Positions 16,681-25,229 of a DNA stretch of 39,691 bases are shown in pieces; within the stretch, counting starts at the first letter, position 1, and the number at the start of each line of letters is the position of its first letter. Both the position numbers and the translations under genes were made by a program. Source of the stretch: Chloroflexota bacterium (lineage in GTDB: Bacteria > Chloroflexota > UBA11872); contig JAPPKM010000054.1 in assembly GCA_028874315.1 (NCBI GenBank), positions 1-39,691 of the forward strand. The letters run 5' to 3'. The notes beneath the pieces are model-generated. The model was given only the letters and a program-made list of their open reading frames with translations, made no database searches and was not told the DNA's origin.

Positions 16681-17104
16681 GGGCTTGCGGCCCGATGCCG
16701 GGCGCCTGGCTGTGAGCGCGGCGCTGCGAAATGGCCTCGGCGGTCATCATTTCCGGGTCGAGTTGGAATCTGATACGCGGGATGCGGTACACGCGAATAC
16801 GAGTCGCGAGCTCGCGGCGTACGAAATTCGCTGCGCGTTGCAGGGCGGCCAGCGATTCCTCGGTGTTGGACGCATCGCCCAGCGGCGTCACAAACACAAC
16901 GGCCTGGCCCAGGTCCGGTGAAACCGACACTCGCTGCACGGTGACAAACCCAATCGCCGGATCCTCGAGACGGCGCTCGATGAGGTCACTTACCTCACGC
17001 GCTATCTGGGCTTCGATCCGTTGCGCACGGCGCGTAGCGATGATGCGGCCTCCGGAGCTACGGGAGCCGTTCTTCGGTGTGGCTGGCCTCGATGATGTCG
17101 GCAA
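16649..17104 (-). CDS. rbfA: 30S ribosome-binding factor A
   Basis: Late 30S assembly factor with a KH-like fold. RAQRIEAQIAREVSDLIERR, DPAIGFVTVQRVSVSPDLGQA, FVTPLGD and LRRELATRIRVYRIPRIRF-like segments match the family. Coordinates run to the only canonical in-frame start upstream, TTG at 17104, which lies inside infB and has no Shine-Dalgarno. The family normally begins right before the RAQRIE helix; there the best ribosome-binding site, GGAGG at 17049-17053, is followed four and seven bases later by two in-frame ATC codons (17044 and 17041). A start at ATC 17041 would give 130 residues. The C-terminus has an Asp-rich tail. Confidence 0.9.
   Translation of the reverse strand: MPTSSRPATPKNGSRSSGGRIIATRRAQRIEAQIAREVSDLIERRLEDPAIGFVTVQRVSVSPDLGQAVVFVTPLGDASNTEESLAALQRAANFVRRELATRIRVYRIPRIRFQLDPEMMTAEAISQRRAHSQAPGIGPQAHASKPDDDDP
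17049..17053 (-). promoter_or_regulatory. Ribosome-binding site of rbfA without a canonical start codon
   Basis: GGAGG on the minus strand, just past the infB stop (TAG at 17058-17060). The in-frame codons at the expected distance are ATC ATC; no ATG, GTG or TTG follows in the rbfA frame for dozens of codons. Confidence 0.5.
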
Positions 17105-18938
17105 GTTGAATCTTGGTGGTCGTTTCTATGGCCAGCCCGCAGTCGAAGCCCTGACGAACCTCGTCCACCACATCGGAGAAGCGACGCACGGTGAGAATGT
17201 GGCCGGTACCGATCTCCTCGTTGTCGCGCAGGATTCGGACCCGCGCACCCGTATACACGCGACCGGAAAGCACCATGCCACCCACGATCTGGCGCGCACG
17301 CTCAGTTCGAAATTCGCCGCGAATCTCCAGCCGACCATCCACCACTTCAACCTGTTCAGGCTTGATCGAACCCTTGAGTGCCGCGTCGACGTCGTCGATG
17401 AGCTCATAGATCGTGCGGTAGGTGCGAACGTCGACACTCTGTCGTTCGGCTTCCGCGGCGGCAGTCGCGTCAACGCGCGCATTGAATGCGAGCACCAGGC
17501 CTTTGGCGGCAGACGCGAGATTGACATCGGATTCGGTGACCGACCCCACACCCTCGTAGACCACCATGGCGCGAGCCCGGTCGTCGCCCAGCTGGTCAAT
17601 CGACTTGACAACCGCGTCAACAGAACCGGCCGTATCCGCCTTCACGACAAGGTTGATTTGCTGCAGACGTCCCGCGGTCATCTGCGCAGCGAGCGACTCG
17701 AGGCTCAAGCGCATGGCCTGATCACCGCTGCCACGCGCCGGAGTACGACTTTGTCGGCGTCGCTTGCGTTGACGCGGAATGACGCTGATCGGGTCGCCGA
17801 CCTCCGGCATCGAATCCAACCCCATAACCTGAACAGGCGTCGACGGCCGGGCCGTTCGAAGGCGCTCCCCGCTCTCGTCAAACAGTGCACGCACGCGGCC
17901 GTTGATCTCGCCGGTCGTGACGGTGTCGCCAACGTTCAGCGTGCCGCGCTGCACCAGCACCGTGGCAACGGGCCCCTGGCTATGGTCGAGTCGAGTTTCG
18001 ATGATCGTGCCCTCGGCAGGTCCGGCCACTGGGGCGCGCAACTCCTCAAGCTCCGCTGTGAGATTGATGTACTCGAGCAGATCGTCGACTCCTCGGCCCT
18101 CGAGGGCCGATAGCGGAACAGCCACCACATCCCCACCGAAGTCCTCGACGACGATTTCATGCTCAGTGAGTTGCTGGAGCACGCGACTGGGATTCGCCGC
18201 TTCCAGATCAATCTTGTTTACGGCGATGATGATCGGGACGCTGGCTGCCTTGGCGTGACCGATGGCTTCCACGGTCTGCGGCATGATCCCGTCATCGGCG
18301 GCCACCACAATGACAACGATGTCCGTCACGCCCGCTCCGCGGGCGCGCATGGCGGTGAACGCTTCATGCCCCGGGGTGTCGATGAAGGTGACGGCGCTGC
18401 CGTTCACGGGAACCTGGTAGGCCCCGATGTGCTGAGTGATCCCGCCAAACTCACTATCGACCACATTGGTGTTGCGTATGGCATCGAGCAGTGTGGTCTT
18501 TCCGTGGTCGACATGGCCCATCACGGTCACGACGGGCGGACGCGGGTCACCTTCCGCTGGCGCCGCTGAATCTGGCTTCTTCGGCTCCCTGGCAGCCACC
18601 GGAGCAGCATCGACAACATCGGGCTCGTCGACGATCGCCACACCGAGGTTGCGCATCACCGCGCGTGCGGTATCGCGATCTATGGCCGCGTTGATGGTCG
18701 TCAATACGCCTCGATTGAGTAGCTCCATGATGATGTCGGTCGGCGGAACCTCGGCGCGCTCGGCGATTTCGGCAATCCCGGCCGAGGCCGGCATGGCGAC
18801 CTCGCGAAGTTCGATGGCCGGCGCCTCCTGCGGCTCGGGGGGCTGTTCCTCGGCGGCCGGGCCGGGACGCTGCTGCGGTCGGCGGCGGGCGCGCGGGCGC
18901 GGCGGCGGGCGTCGACGTGTGCGTCGGCGGCGCGCCAT
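17058..18938 (-). CDS. infB: Translation initiation factor IF-2
   Basis: GTPase that brings initiator tRNA to the 30S subunit. 626 residues, a short form: the N-terminal extension is only about 45 residues and is Arg/Pro-rich (highly basic, RNA-binding-like), followed by an IF2-N helix domain ([26 protein letters not shown] style). The G domain has GHVDHGKTT near residue 140, [28 protein letters not shown] and NKIDL. Domains II, III and IV follow, ending in the C-terminal beta-barrel (GFDCGLAIE). Start ATG at 18938 is one base beyond the ylxR stop. Canonical order nusA-ylxR-infB. Confidence 0.97.
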   Translation of the reverse strand: MARRRRTRRRPPPRPRARRRPQQRPGPAAEEQPPEPQEAPAIELREVAMPASAGIAEIAERAEVPPTDIIMELLNRGVLTTINAAIDRDTARAVMRNLGVAIVDEPDVVDAAPVAAREPKKPDSAAPAEGDPRPPVVTVMGHVDHGKTTLLDAIRNTNVVDSEFGGITQHIGAYQVPVNGSAVTFIDTPGHEAFTAMRARGAGVTDIVVIVVAADDGIMPQTVEAIGHAKAASVPIIIAVNKIDLEAANPSRVLQQLTEHEIVVEDFGGDVVAVPLSALEGRGVDDLLEYINLTAELEELRAPVAGPAEGTIIETRLDHSQGPVATVLVQRGTLNVGDTVTTGEINGRVRALFDESGERLRTARPSTPVQVMGLDSMPEVGDPISVIPRQRKRRRQSRTPARGSGDQAMRLSLESLAAQMTAGRLQQINLVVKADTAGSVDAVVKSIDQLGDDRARAMVVYEGVGSVTESDVNLASAAKGLVLAFNARVDATAAAEAERQSVDVRTYRTIYELIDDVDAALKGSIKPEQVEVVDGRLEIRGEFRTERARQIVGGMVLSGRVYTGARVRILRDNEEIGTGHILTVRRFSDVVDEVRQGFDCGLAIETTTKIQLADIIEASHTEERLP

Positions 18939-18939
18939 G

Positions 18940-19239
18940 CTAGCGAGTGCTCCCGGTCACCCGGACACGTCGCTCGTGCTCAACCTGTGCAGTCAAAATT
19001 TCAGCCTGATCGCGATCAATTGACACTCCCAATTGCTTGCTTAGGATGCCCCGCGCGAGCGCCGTCTGTACACAGCCGGGCTCTATGGACAGGTAAGCAC
19101 CCCGTCCATTCAGCCGGCCCGAAGGATCGCAACGCACGCTACCGTCGGCCATACGCACGATTCGGATGAGTTCGCGCTTGGGGCGCTTCACACGTGTGAC
19201 GATACACGTGCGAGCCGGTTCAGGTCGCGCGATGCTCAA
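18940..19239 (-). CDS. ylxR: YlxR/RnpM family RNA-binding protein
   Basis: 99 residues. RTCIVTRVKRPKRELIRIVR, DPSGRLNGRGAYLS and GILSKQLGVSID reproduce the YlxR (DUF448) family, a small basic protein always found between nusA and infB; in Bacillus it has been described as a modulator of RNase P (RnpM). The first residues in most relatives are MxxRxCvxc; here a short MSIARPEPA leader precedes RTC. Overlaps nusA by four bases and is one base ahead of infB, so it is a coupled member of the cluster. Confidence 0.93.
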   Translation of the reverse strand: MSIARPEPARTCIVTRVKRPKRELIRIVRMADGSVRCDPSGRLNGRGAYLSIEPGCVQTALARGILSKQLGVSIDRDQAEILTAQVEHERRVRVTGSTR

Positions 19240-20426
19240 CTCCCGGATCCGACAGAGTCGCGCCCGACGTGTTCCGCCACTTGCCCCGAAGCAGTTTCCG
19301 CCGCCAAACCAGCGGTGTCGCTGGCGGCTTCCACGGTCGCATGACTCGACTCTCCGTCAGCGGTGCCCTCTGGCTCCGCCACGCCAAGAGCCTCCGCCGG
19401 CTCTGACGCATCCCGAATCGTGATCTTGAATCCGGTCAATCTGGCCGCCAATCGAGCGTTCTGTCCTTCACGGCCGATAGCCAGCGACACCATATCCGTT
19501 GGCACAAACACATCGGCCACGCGCTGCTTCAGGTCGACGTGGACGTTGCGCACACGAGCGGGACTGAGCGCGTTCGCGACATACACGCGCGGCTCCTCGT
19601 CGTGCAGGATGATCTCCACCTTCTCCTGCCCCAGTTCACGCAGCACGTTCTGGATGCGCGTACCGCGCATGCCCACCGCCGAACCCACAGGGTCAAGCCC
19701 CTCCTGACGCGAGCGAACCGCCAGCTTCGTTCGAACCCCGGCATCGCGGGCAATGGCCGCAATTTCAACCAGACCATTCTGGATTTCCGGAACCTCACGT
19801 TCGAAAAGCCGACGAACGAAATCCGCGTGCGAGCGTGAGATGCGTAGCTGTGCGCCACGCCCTCCCTCGGCCACCTCAAGGAGCAGCACGCGCATTCGTT
19901 GCCCGGACCGATAGAACTCGCCTGGCACCTGGTCGACGGCAAGCATGATCGCCTCGCCGCGACCGAGATCCACGAAGACACCACGATTCTCGACGCGGGT
20001 GACACGACCGACGAGCAGCTGGCCCTGGTGCTCGATGAAGTGGGTGTAAATCTCTAGCCGCTCGGCATCCCGCAGGGCCTGCTGCATGGCCTGGCGGGCC
20101 TTCTGTGTTGCGATTCGCCCAAAGTTCGGCGGCGTGATGTCGATCTGAAAGACCTCGCCGACCTCCATGGTCTCGTCGTAACTCCGGGCCGCGTCGAGCG
20201 AAATCTGGTGAATCTCGTCGGTCACGACTTCGACGACGGTCTTATTGGCATACACGGTCGAGTCCCCCGTCTCCGGGTCGATCTCGATGTCAATGTCGTC
20301 GTAGTCGCTGTTGTAGTCCTCAAAGGCTGAGGTTATGGCTGTGCGCAGGGCGTTAACGACCGCCTCAATCTGAATGCCCTTCTCGTCGGCAAGCTGCTGC
20401 AGCGCCAACATGAAGTCACTGCGCAC
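19236..20426 (-). CDS. nusA: Transcription termination/antitermination factor NusA
   Basis: RNA polymerase-binding elongation factor. 396 residues: N-terminal domain (1-130; LQQLADEKGIQIEAVVNALRTAI), S1 domain (about 135-200; LLVGRVTRVENRGVFVDLG), then two KH domains (about 205-345) with GMRGTRIQNVLRELGQEKVE and SLAIGREGQNARLAARLTGF. The acidic C-terminal repeats of E. coli NusA are absent; instead there is a low-complexity Glu/Ala/Ser tail of about 45 residues. GTG start at 20426 with GAGGAGG (20434-20440) seven bases upstream. First gene of the nusA-ylxR-infB-rbfA-truB-ribF cluster; rimP, which usually precedes it, is not here. Confidence 0.97.
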   Translation of the reverse strand: MRSDFMLALQQLADEKGIQIEAVVNALRTAITSAFEDYNSDYDDIDIEIDPETGDSTVYANKTVVEVVTDEIHQISLDAARSYDETMEVGEVFQIDITPPNFGRIATQKARQAMQQALRDAERLEIYTHFIEHQGQLLVGRVTRVENRGVFVDLGRGEAIMLAVDQVPGEFYRSGQRMRVLLLEVAEGGRGAQLRISRSHADFVRRLFEREVPEIQNGLVEIAAIARDAGVRTKLAVRSRQEGLDPVGSAVGMRGTRIQNVLRELGQEKVEIILHDEEPRVYVANALSPARVRNVHVDLKQRVADVFVPTDMVSLAIGREGQNARLAARLTGFKITIRDASEPAEALGVAEPEGTADGESSHATVEAASDTAGLAAETASGQVAEHVGRDSVGSGS

Positions 20427-20433
20427 GGGATAG

Positions 20434-20440
20434 CCTCCTC
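20434..20440 (-). promoter_or_regulatory. Ribosome-binding site of nusA
   Basis: GAGGAGG on the minus strand, seven bases before the GTG start at 20424-20426; it supports GTG rather than the in-frame ATG five codons later. Confidence 0.7.
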
Positions 20441-20477
20441 AGGACGTTTGGACCGCTTCCCTCCCCCGGGAAAAGGA

Positions 20478-20491
20478 CGGGCCCTCGCCCG
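20478..20491 (-). terminator. Possible attenuator hairpin in the nusA leader
   Basis: On the minus strand CGGGC-GAGG-GCCCG forms a five-pair GC stem followed by TCCTTTTCCC, about 50 bases before the nusA start. This is a weak intrinsic-terminator shape in a leader; NusA autoregulation through leader termination is known elsewhere, but here it is inference. Confidence 0.25.
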
Positions 20492-20583
20492 ACCATGGCA
20501 GACTGTGCGGCTAAGCGTAGTTTAGCACTCCCCACTGCAACCCAGCGAGCATTGCGGAAAGATTGACTTTGAAGCTACAAACT

Positions 20584-20596
20584 GCCCCCAAGGGGC
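20584..20596 (-). terminator. Possible terminator after the sugar ABC ATPase gene
   Basis: On the minus strand GCCCC-TTG-GGGGC followed by AGTTTGT, about 50 bases past the stop of the ABC ATPase gene and before the nusA leader. Short stem and poor T run, so low confidence. The rest of the 20427-20642 gap holds no ORF. Confidence 0.3.
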
Positions 20597-20642
20597 TGCC
20601 TTGATCCGACAAATCCCCCTCGGGGCTTGACGTCGACGCTGG

Positions 20643-21821
20643 CTAGATCAGTCGATCCTCATCGGCGTCAAATACGTACGCCTCGTCCACCGGAACCTTG
20701 GCATACACCGTGGTGTTGCGGTCCCATTCCTCCTCGAGCGGACGCTTTGCGATGACTCGCGATCCGGCGAGGTCAAAGGTGACCTCCTTGCGCTGCTCGG
20801 AGAAATGACTCTCCACCCAGTACACGTCAACCGGCACCGAGCCGTCCACCTGGTGGTGCGTCAACTCGATCGATTCAGGCCTGATGCCCAGATTTACCGG
20901 AGCGCCTTCGCGACTTCCCAGCGCGTCGTTTCGCAGGTCGACGAAGTGGCCGTCCACGCGTACACCGCCCCGTTCGGCCTTGGCCGGCATCAGGTTCATC
21001 GGCGGCAGGCCCACGAATCCGGCCACGAACATGTTGGACGGGTTGTCGTAAATCTCGCGGTACGTGCCGAGTTGCTGAATCTTGCCTGCCTGCATCACGG
21101 CAATTCGGTCACCCATGGCCTGCGCTTCGGTCTGGTCGTGCGTGACGTACACGGTGGTGATGTTGAACCGCCGCAGCAATCGCTTGATCTCGACCCGTGT
21201 GCGGCTGCGCAGCTTGGCGTCGAGATTTGAGAGTGGCTCGTCAAACAGGAAGACCGTGGGGTCCCGCACGATGCAGCGAGCGATGGCCACGCGCTGTTGT
21301 TGTCCGCCGGAGAGCGCTTTCGGTCGACGGTCGAGGAGCTGATCGAAGCCGACGCCCATGATCTGGGAGACGATCTCCACGCGCTCGTCAACTTCCTCCT
21401 CGCGCTTGTGCATCTTGAAGAAGAAGCCCAGGTTCTTCTTGCTGTGCATGTGCGGATAGAGGGCATAGTTCTGGAACACGATGCCCACGCGCCGCTCCTT
21501 GGCGCCGAGCATGGTCCACTCCTCCTCGCCGTACCTGATCGTCCCGCTGTTGGGCTCGTCCAGGCGAATAAGGCCTGCGACCACTCGCAGCATCGTGGAC
21601 TTTCCGCATCCGGACGGCCCGAGAATCGCGATTGACTCGCCGTCGTGGATGTCGAGGCTCACGCCATCAATGGCGTGGATGTAGCCATCGTGGTAGTTGG
21701 CCTGTCCCACAAGGTCGGACTTTTCGTCATCGGGCGTGCCGGTCTGGCCGAAAATCACGGCCGCCGGGTCCGAGTCTTCCTTGAAGATCACCCGAGCGTT
21801 ACGAATCTGAACGTCAGCCAT
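20643..21821 (-). CDS. ugpC: UgpC/MsmK/MalK-type sugar ABC transporter ATP-binding protein
   Basis: 392 residues. ATPase domain with Walker A GPSGCGKST, Q-loop FQNYALYPHM, signature LSGGQQQRVAIARCIV, Walker B FLFDEPLSNLDAKLR and switch THDQTEA; a regulatory OB/TOBE region (about 255-392; PPMNLMPA, LGIRPESIEL) marks the carbohydrate-import (CUT1) group. Odd feature: compared with MalK/UgpC, about 25-30 extra residues (EDSDPAAVIFGQTGTPDDEK and onward) lie between the first strand and IDGVSLDIHDGE. No permease or substrate-binding gene is in the window; such ATPases are often shared by several importers. Start ATG at 21821. Confidence 0.9.
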   Translation of the reverse strand: MADVQIRNARVIFKEDSDPAAVIFGQTGTPDDEKSDLVGQANYHDGYIHAIDGVSLDIHDGESIAILGPSGCGKSTMLRVVAGLIRLDEPNSGTIRYGEEEWTMLGAKERRVGIVFQNYALYPHMHSKKNLGFFFKMHKREEEVDERVEIVSQIMGVGFDQLLDRRPKALSGGQQQRVAIARCIVRDPTVFLFDEPLSNLDAKLRSRTRVEIKRLLRRFNITTVYVTHDQTEAQAMGDRIAVMQAGKIQQLGTYREIYDNPSNMFVAGFVGLPPMNLMPAKAERGGVRVDGHFVDLRNDALGSREGAPVNLGIRPESIELTHHQVDGSVPVDVYWVESHFSEQRKEVTFDLAGSRVIAKRPLEEEWDRNTTVYAKVPVDEAYVFDADEDRLI

Positions 21822-21863
21822 CGAAGCCCTCCGAGCCTGTTATCAACGTTGGTGGGTGCGCCG

Positions 21864-22610
21864 TCACCAGCTTCGCCCCTCGGGCTCCACGCCGAATGCG
21901 TGGAGCCGGTCCTGCGTCATTCGCATTGCCACGAGTGCCAGGGTGCTCGCCAGCAAAAACACTGCCGGGAAGACAAGCAGCATACTCATGACAATGCATC
22001 CGATCACGACGGTGAAGTAAGCAATCGACGAGCCCGGCGAGCTTAGGGCCATCACCGCCGCGTTACGGAACAGGTGATAGATGGACATGTCGTACCGGAT
22101 GAACATCGGGAAGAGGTAGGCCTGGGCCGCTGTCCACAGCACCACGAAGTAGAGCGAGAGGAACCCCAGCGCCTGGATCAGCAACTCGCCGGTCCCGGTA
22201 TAGAAAATGAACCCCACGACCAGGCCATAGAGCAGGCACATGTCGACGAAGAAAAGAAGCCAGGCGCGTCGAAAATTGGATCGGAAGCCCTGCCAGAAGT
22301 CACGCATCTCAATGTTCTCGTACTCGACATGGCGGTGCGCCACATGGAAAAGCGCCGCCGTGCCCGGCCCGGCCAACGCGCCGCCCACGGCGGTCCCGCC
22401 CACAATGAAGACGAAGAATTGAACCCCGGTGACCTGGGCATCCGCCTGCAGCACCGCCTGCTGTAGTGCAAAAGCGCCCGGAATCCCGACAATCGGAACC
22501 AGGGGCAGGATGGTGAGAAACCAGATCAGGTTTCCGACCAACGCCAGCGCTCGGAGGTCGTAGTAGACCTGCGCGAACGCCCACCAGGTGTGTCGAAAAA
22601 CGTCAGCCAC
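21864..22610 (-). CDS. YesL/DUF624-like membrane protein
   Basis: 248 residues with about five membrane segments. The stretch GPGTAALFHVAHRHVEYENIEMRDFWQGFRSNFRRA (given here as landmarks GPGTAALFHV and DFWQGFRSNFRRA, about 80-115) resembles the conserved core of YesL/DUF624 proteins, which accompany CUT1 sugar importers. Function of the family is not established; an accessory role for sugar ABC transporters is inferred from its frequent neighbours, including the UgpC-type ATPase directly downstream here (42 bp gap). GTG start at 22610. Confidence 0.7.
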   Translation of the reverse strand: MADVFRHTWWAFAQVYYDLRALALVGNLIWFLTILPLVPIVGIPGAFALQQAVLQADAQVTGVQFFVFIVGGTAVGGALAGPGTAALFHVAHRHVEYENIEMRDFWQGFRSNFRRAWLLFFVDMCLLYGLVVGFIFYTGTGELLIQALGFLSLYFVVLWTAAQAYLFPMFIRYDMSIYHLFRNAAVMALSSPGSSIAYFTVVIGCIVMSMLLVFPAVFLLASTLALVAMRMTQDRLHAFGVEPEGRSW

Positions 22611-22655
22611 GGCGTCTCATGGTTCTAACGGCAGAGGCGTCATCGTCCACGCTGC

Positions 22656-22661
22656 ATATTA
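22656..22661 (-). promoter_or_regulatory. Candidate -10 element for the DUF624-ABC ATPase pair
   Basis: TAATAT on the minus strand about 46 bases before the GTG start of the DUF624-like gene. No convincing -35 at the standard distance. Confidence 0.3.
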
Positions 22662-22724
22662 GCCGAGCATTTGACAGCGGCCGCTCCTGAAGTCCTTGCG
22701 CGCCCGGTCGGCCAGACCGCCGGA

Positions 22725-23633
22725 TCAGGCCGGAACTCGCACCGGCAGTCGATCAATCATCTCGCGCAGCAGGAGCGTCGTTTGATCTGTACTCCCACAG
22801 CACGAGCCCACCACCGAGACGCCGGCCTCGAACCACTGCCGGGCGAACTCAACCATCTTTTCCGGCGGATACAGGTAGCAGACCCGCCCATCGATCAGCT
22901 CGGGCACGCCCGCGTTGGATTGGGCCATGAGAGGTCGACTCGGGCCCGCGGCGAGCATCTGGTCCAGGACCTGCGTCATCTCTTCCGGACCGTTCCCGCA
23001 GTTGCATCCGACAACAGCAGCGCCGGCCTCTTCGCAAGCGCGCATGCCGTCCACGGGCGCCACACCCATCATGGTGTGGAGGTTGATGTCGTAGGTCATG
23101 GTGGCGAAGACGGGCAATCCGGTAGATCCGGCGGCCTGTATCGCAATCTGAACCTCGCGAATGTCGCTGAAAGTCTCACAAAGGAGAAGGTCGACACCGC
23201 CGGCGGCCAGCTGCTCCGCCTGAACTCGAAATGCCTCGGTCATCTGCGCTTCGGTGACTTCCCCAAGCGGCTCGAGGAAGTCGCCGCTCTGTCCGATATC
23301 GCCGGCCACCCAGGCGTCATCGCCGACCGCAGCTCGAGCTTGTTCAGCCGCGCCGCGATTGATGGCCTCGGACTTGCGCGTCAGACCCGCCCGTTGCAGT
23401 CGAATGAGGTTGCCGCCGAACGTGTTGGTCGTTACGACGTCGGCGCCCGCGTCCACGTATGACCGATAGACGTTGGACATGCGGTCGGGAAAGCGCAGGG
23501 TGACTTCCTCGGGCGCCTCCCAGTCTCGGTCCGGAAAGTCGTTAAGTGTCGTTCCCATCGCGCCGTCAAAGAGCAGCGGACGACGCGCGATCGCGTCCAG
23601 AACGGCATTGGGGAAAGTTCGATCGACAGGCAT
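22725..23633 (-). CDS. Homocysteine S-methyltransferase family protein
   Basis: 302 residues, a (beta/alpha)8 barrel of the Pfam S-methyl_trans family, which moves a methyl group to homocysteine (as in BHMT, MmuM and the N-terminal module of MetH). Visible: LFDGAMGTTL at the N-terminus, VVTTNTFGGN, LLCETFSDIREVQIAI, and the zinc Cys residues in VGCNCGNGPEEM (about 207-210) and VVGSCCGST (about 277-279). No cobalamin-binding or reactivation domain, so the methyl donor would be a small molecule (betaine, S-methylmethionine) or a separate corrinoid protein. Donor not determinable. Start ATG at 23633. Confidence 0.88.
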   Translation of the reverse strand: MPVDRTFPNAVLDAIARRPLLFDGAMGTTLNDFPDRDWEAPEEVTLRFPDRMSNVYRSYVDAGADVVTTNTFGGNLIRLQRAGLTRKSEAINRGAAEQARAAVGDDAWVAGDIGQSGDFLEPLGEVTEAQMTEAFRVQAEQLAAGGVDLLLCETFSDIREVQIAIQAAGSTGLPVFATMTYDINLHTMMGVAPVDGMRACEEAGAAVVGCNCGNGPEEMTQVLDQMLAAGPSRPLMAQSNAGVPELIDGRVCYLYPPEKMVEFARQWFEAGVSVVGSCCGSTDQTTLLLREMIDRLPVRVPA

Positions 23634-23648
23634 GGGGATGTCACTCAG

Positions 23649-23664
23649 GCCCGGCCAGCCGGGC
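23649..23664. repeat. Perfect GC-rich inverted repeat between xylulokinase and methyltransferase genes
   Basis: GCCCGGC-CA-GCCGGGC: seven-pair stem with a two-base centre, in the 75-bp gap between the two minus-strand genes. No T run follows on either strand, so it is not a standard intrinsic terminator; a processing hairpin or operator is possible. Confidence 0.4.
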
Positions 23665-23708
23665 TCGGGCTATGGCTCGACTATAGCAACGACGCGGAGT
23701 CCGATCGG

Positions 23709-25229
23709 TTACGTTGCATTGAATTCGGCAGCCTGCGTTGCGGCTGCGGCTCGATTTGCGTCGGCCAGTGCGGGATAGAGATCACGGTAACGCGCGTAGG
23801 CCGCCTCCAGCGCGGAGGATCCAGCAGCGTTTGGAGTCACCGTCGCAAATGGCATGGTGGTTTCCGCAACGGCCTCCTCCACCGACGCAAAGAGCCCGGC
23901 CGCCACGGCGCCCAGCAGTGCCGCGCCGAATGCCGGACCGCGGCCCTCCGCCTCGACCCGCATTGGCGCCTCGAACACGTCGGCGACGATCTGACGCCAC
24001 AGGGGGCTTCGGGCGCCTCCACCGGCGAGCTTGAACCGATGCATCCCCGCACCGACACCTTCGATGGCGACAGCAGCGTCGCGCAGACTGAACGCCACGC
24101 CTTCCAACACGGCGCGAACGACATCGGCTCTGCGGTGTGCGGTCGTTAGCCCCACCAGGGCGCCGCGGGCGTCAACGTCCAGGTGCGGCGTCCGCTCACC
24201 CTGCAAGTACGGTAGCCAGAGCAGGCCTCGGCTGCCCGGCGTTGATTGCTCAGCCTCGCGAACCAGCTCGGCGAATGTGGCGTCCGGCAGAAGTGTGTCG
24301 CGCAACCAGCGCAGCGAGAGTCCGGCTGCCTGTGTGACACCCATGAGATACCAGCGCTGCGGCAGCGCGTGCGCACCCACCTGCACGCGACCGTCAGGCG
24401 CCGCGCCGTAGGCGGAGGACGCGGCAAACACCACGCCCGACGAGCCGATAGTAATCGCGGCGTCCCCTTCAACGACCACTCCGGCCGCCACCGCGCCCGC
24501 TGGCTGATCGCCGGCGCCTGCCGCAATTGGTATTCCGGCGCGAAGCCCCAGGCGTTCGGCCGCGGCCGGTGTCAGCCGACCCGCCGTCTGCGGAGACTCT
24601 CGAACCTCCGGCAGCCAGGCCGGATCAATCTCCAGGATATTCAGCATTGCATTTGACCAACGGCGCGTCGCTGAATCGAAGTAGCCAGTCCCGCTGGCGT
24701 CGGACACATCTGTCCAGCACTCACCGGACAGGCACAGCCGGATGTAGTCCTTGGGCAGCAGGACGTGTGCCGTGCGTTCCAGCCGACGAGGCTCGTGCTC
24801 ACGAACCCACGCGAGCTTCGGGGCCTGGAAACCCTCCAGCGGGAGGTTTCCGGTGTGACGGATGAGGGTGGGCACCCCGATGTCGTTCTCGAGTGCGCGT
24901 CGCTGCGGACCGGTTCGAAGGTCGCACCAGAGAATCGCCTCGCGCAGCGGCCGCTGCTCGTCGTCCAGCAGCGTGAGTCCGTGCATCTGTCCGGTGAGTC
25001 CGATCGCGCGAACCTCATCCGGTCGCGCGGCCACCGACGCCACCGCGGCCACCGCCTCGTAAGCCGCCGCTTCCCAGGCCTGCGGCGACTGTTCGGCCCA
25101 TCCCGGTCGCGGCGTGTGCAAATCGTACGGAGCTTCGTAGACCGCCTCAGTGCTTCCGGACAAGTCAGCCAGCACGGCGCGAGCGCCCGTAGTGCCCAGA
25201 TCCAGCCCGATAATCCTGACCGTGCTCAC
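23709..25229 (-). CDS. xylB: Xylulokinase (FGGY carbohydrate kinase)
   Basis: 506 residues, two FGGY domains. Landmarks: IIGLDLGTTGARAVL (phosphate-binding), GLTGQMHGLTLLDDE (XylB signature), LPKDYIRLCLSGE, ASGTGYFDSATR, GAGDQPAGAVAAG with the catalytic Asp near residue 240, LPYLQGERTPHLD and LAGGGARSPLWRQI (ATP site). These match xylulokinase better than glycerol, rhamnulose or fuculose kinases. It would convert D-xylulose to the 5-phosphate for the pentose phosphate route. No xylose isomerase is in the window. The start overlaps the stop of the upstream GHMP kinase by four bases, so it is the last gene of a three-gene coupled unit. Confidence 0.9.
   Translation of the reverse strand: MSTVRIIGLDLGTTGARAVLADLSGSTEAVYEAPYDLHTPRPGWAEQSPQAWEAAAYEAVAAVASVAARPDEVRAIGLTGQMHGLTLLDDEQRPLREAILWCDLRTGPQRRALENDIGVPTLIRHTGNLPLEGFQAPKLAWVREHEPRRLERTAHVLLPKDYIRLCLSGECWTDVSDASGTGYFDSATRRWSNAMLNILEIDPAWLPEVRESPQTAGRLTPAAAERLGLRAGIPIAAGAGDQPAGAVAAGVVVEGDAAITIGSSGVVFAASSAYGAAPDGRVQVGAHALPQRWYLMGVTQAAGLSLRWLRDTLLPDATFAELVREAEQSTPGSRGLLWLPYLQGERTPHLDVDARGALVGLTTAHRRADVVRAVLEGVAFSLRDAAVAIEGVGAGMHRFKLAGGGARSPLWRQIVADVFEAPMRVEAEGRGPAFGAALLGAVAAGLFASVEEAVAETTMPFATVTPNAAGSSALEAAYARYRDLYPALADANRAAAATQAAEFNAT

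Noticed and set aside
20520-20550. TTAGCACTC near the nusA leader, a half of the HrcA/CIRCE operator
   Set aside because: The second half (GAGTGCTAA after nine bases) is absent; a single half-site is not a CIRCE element.
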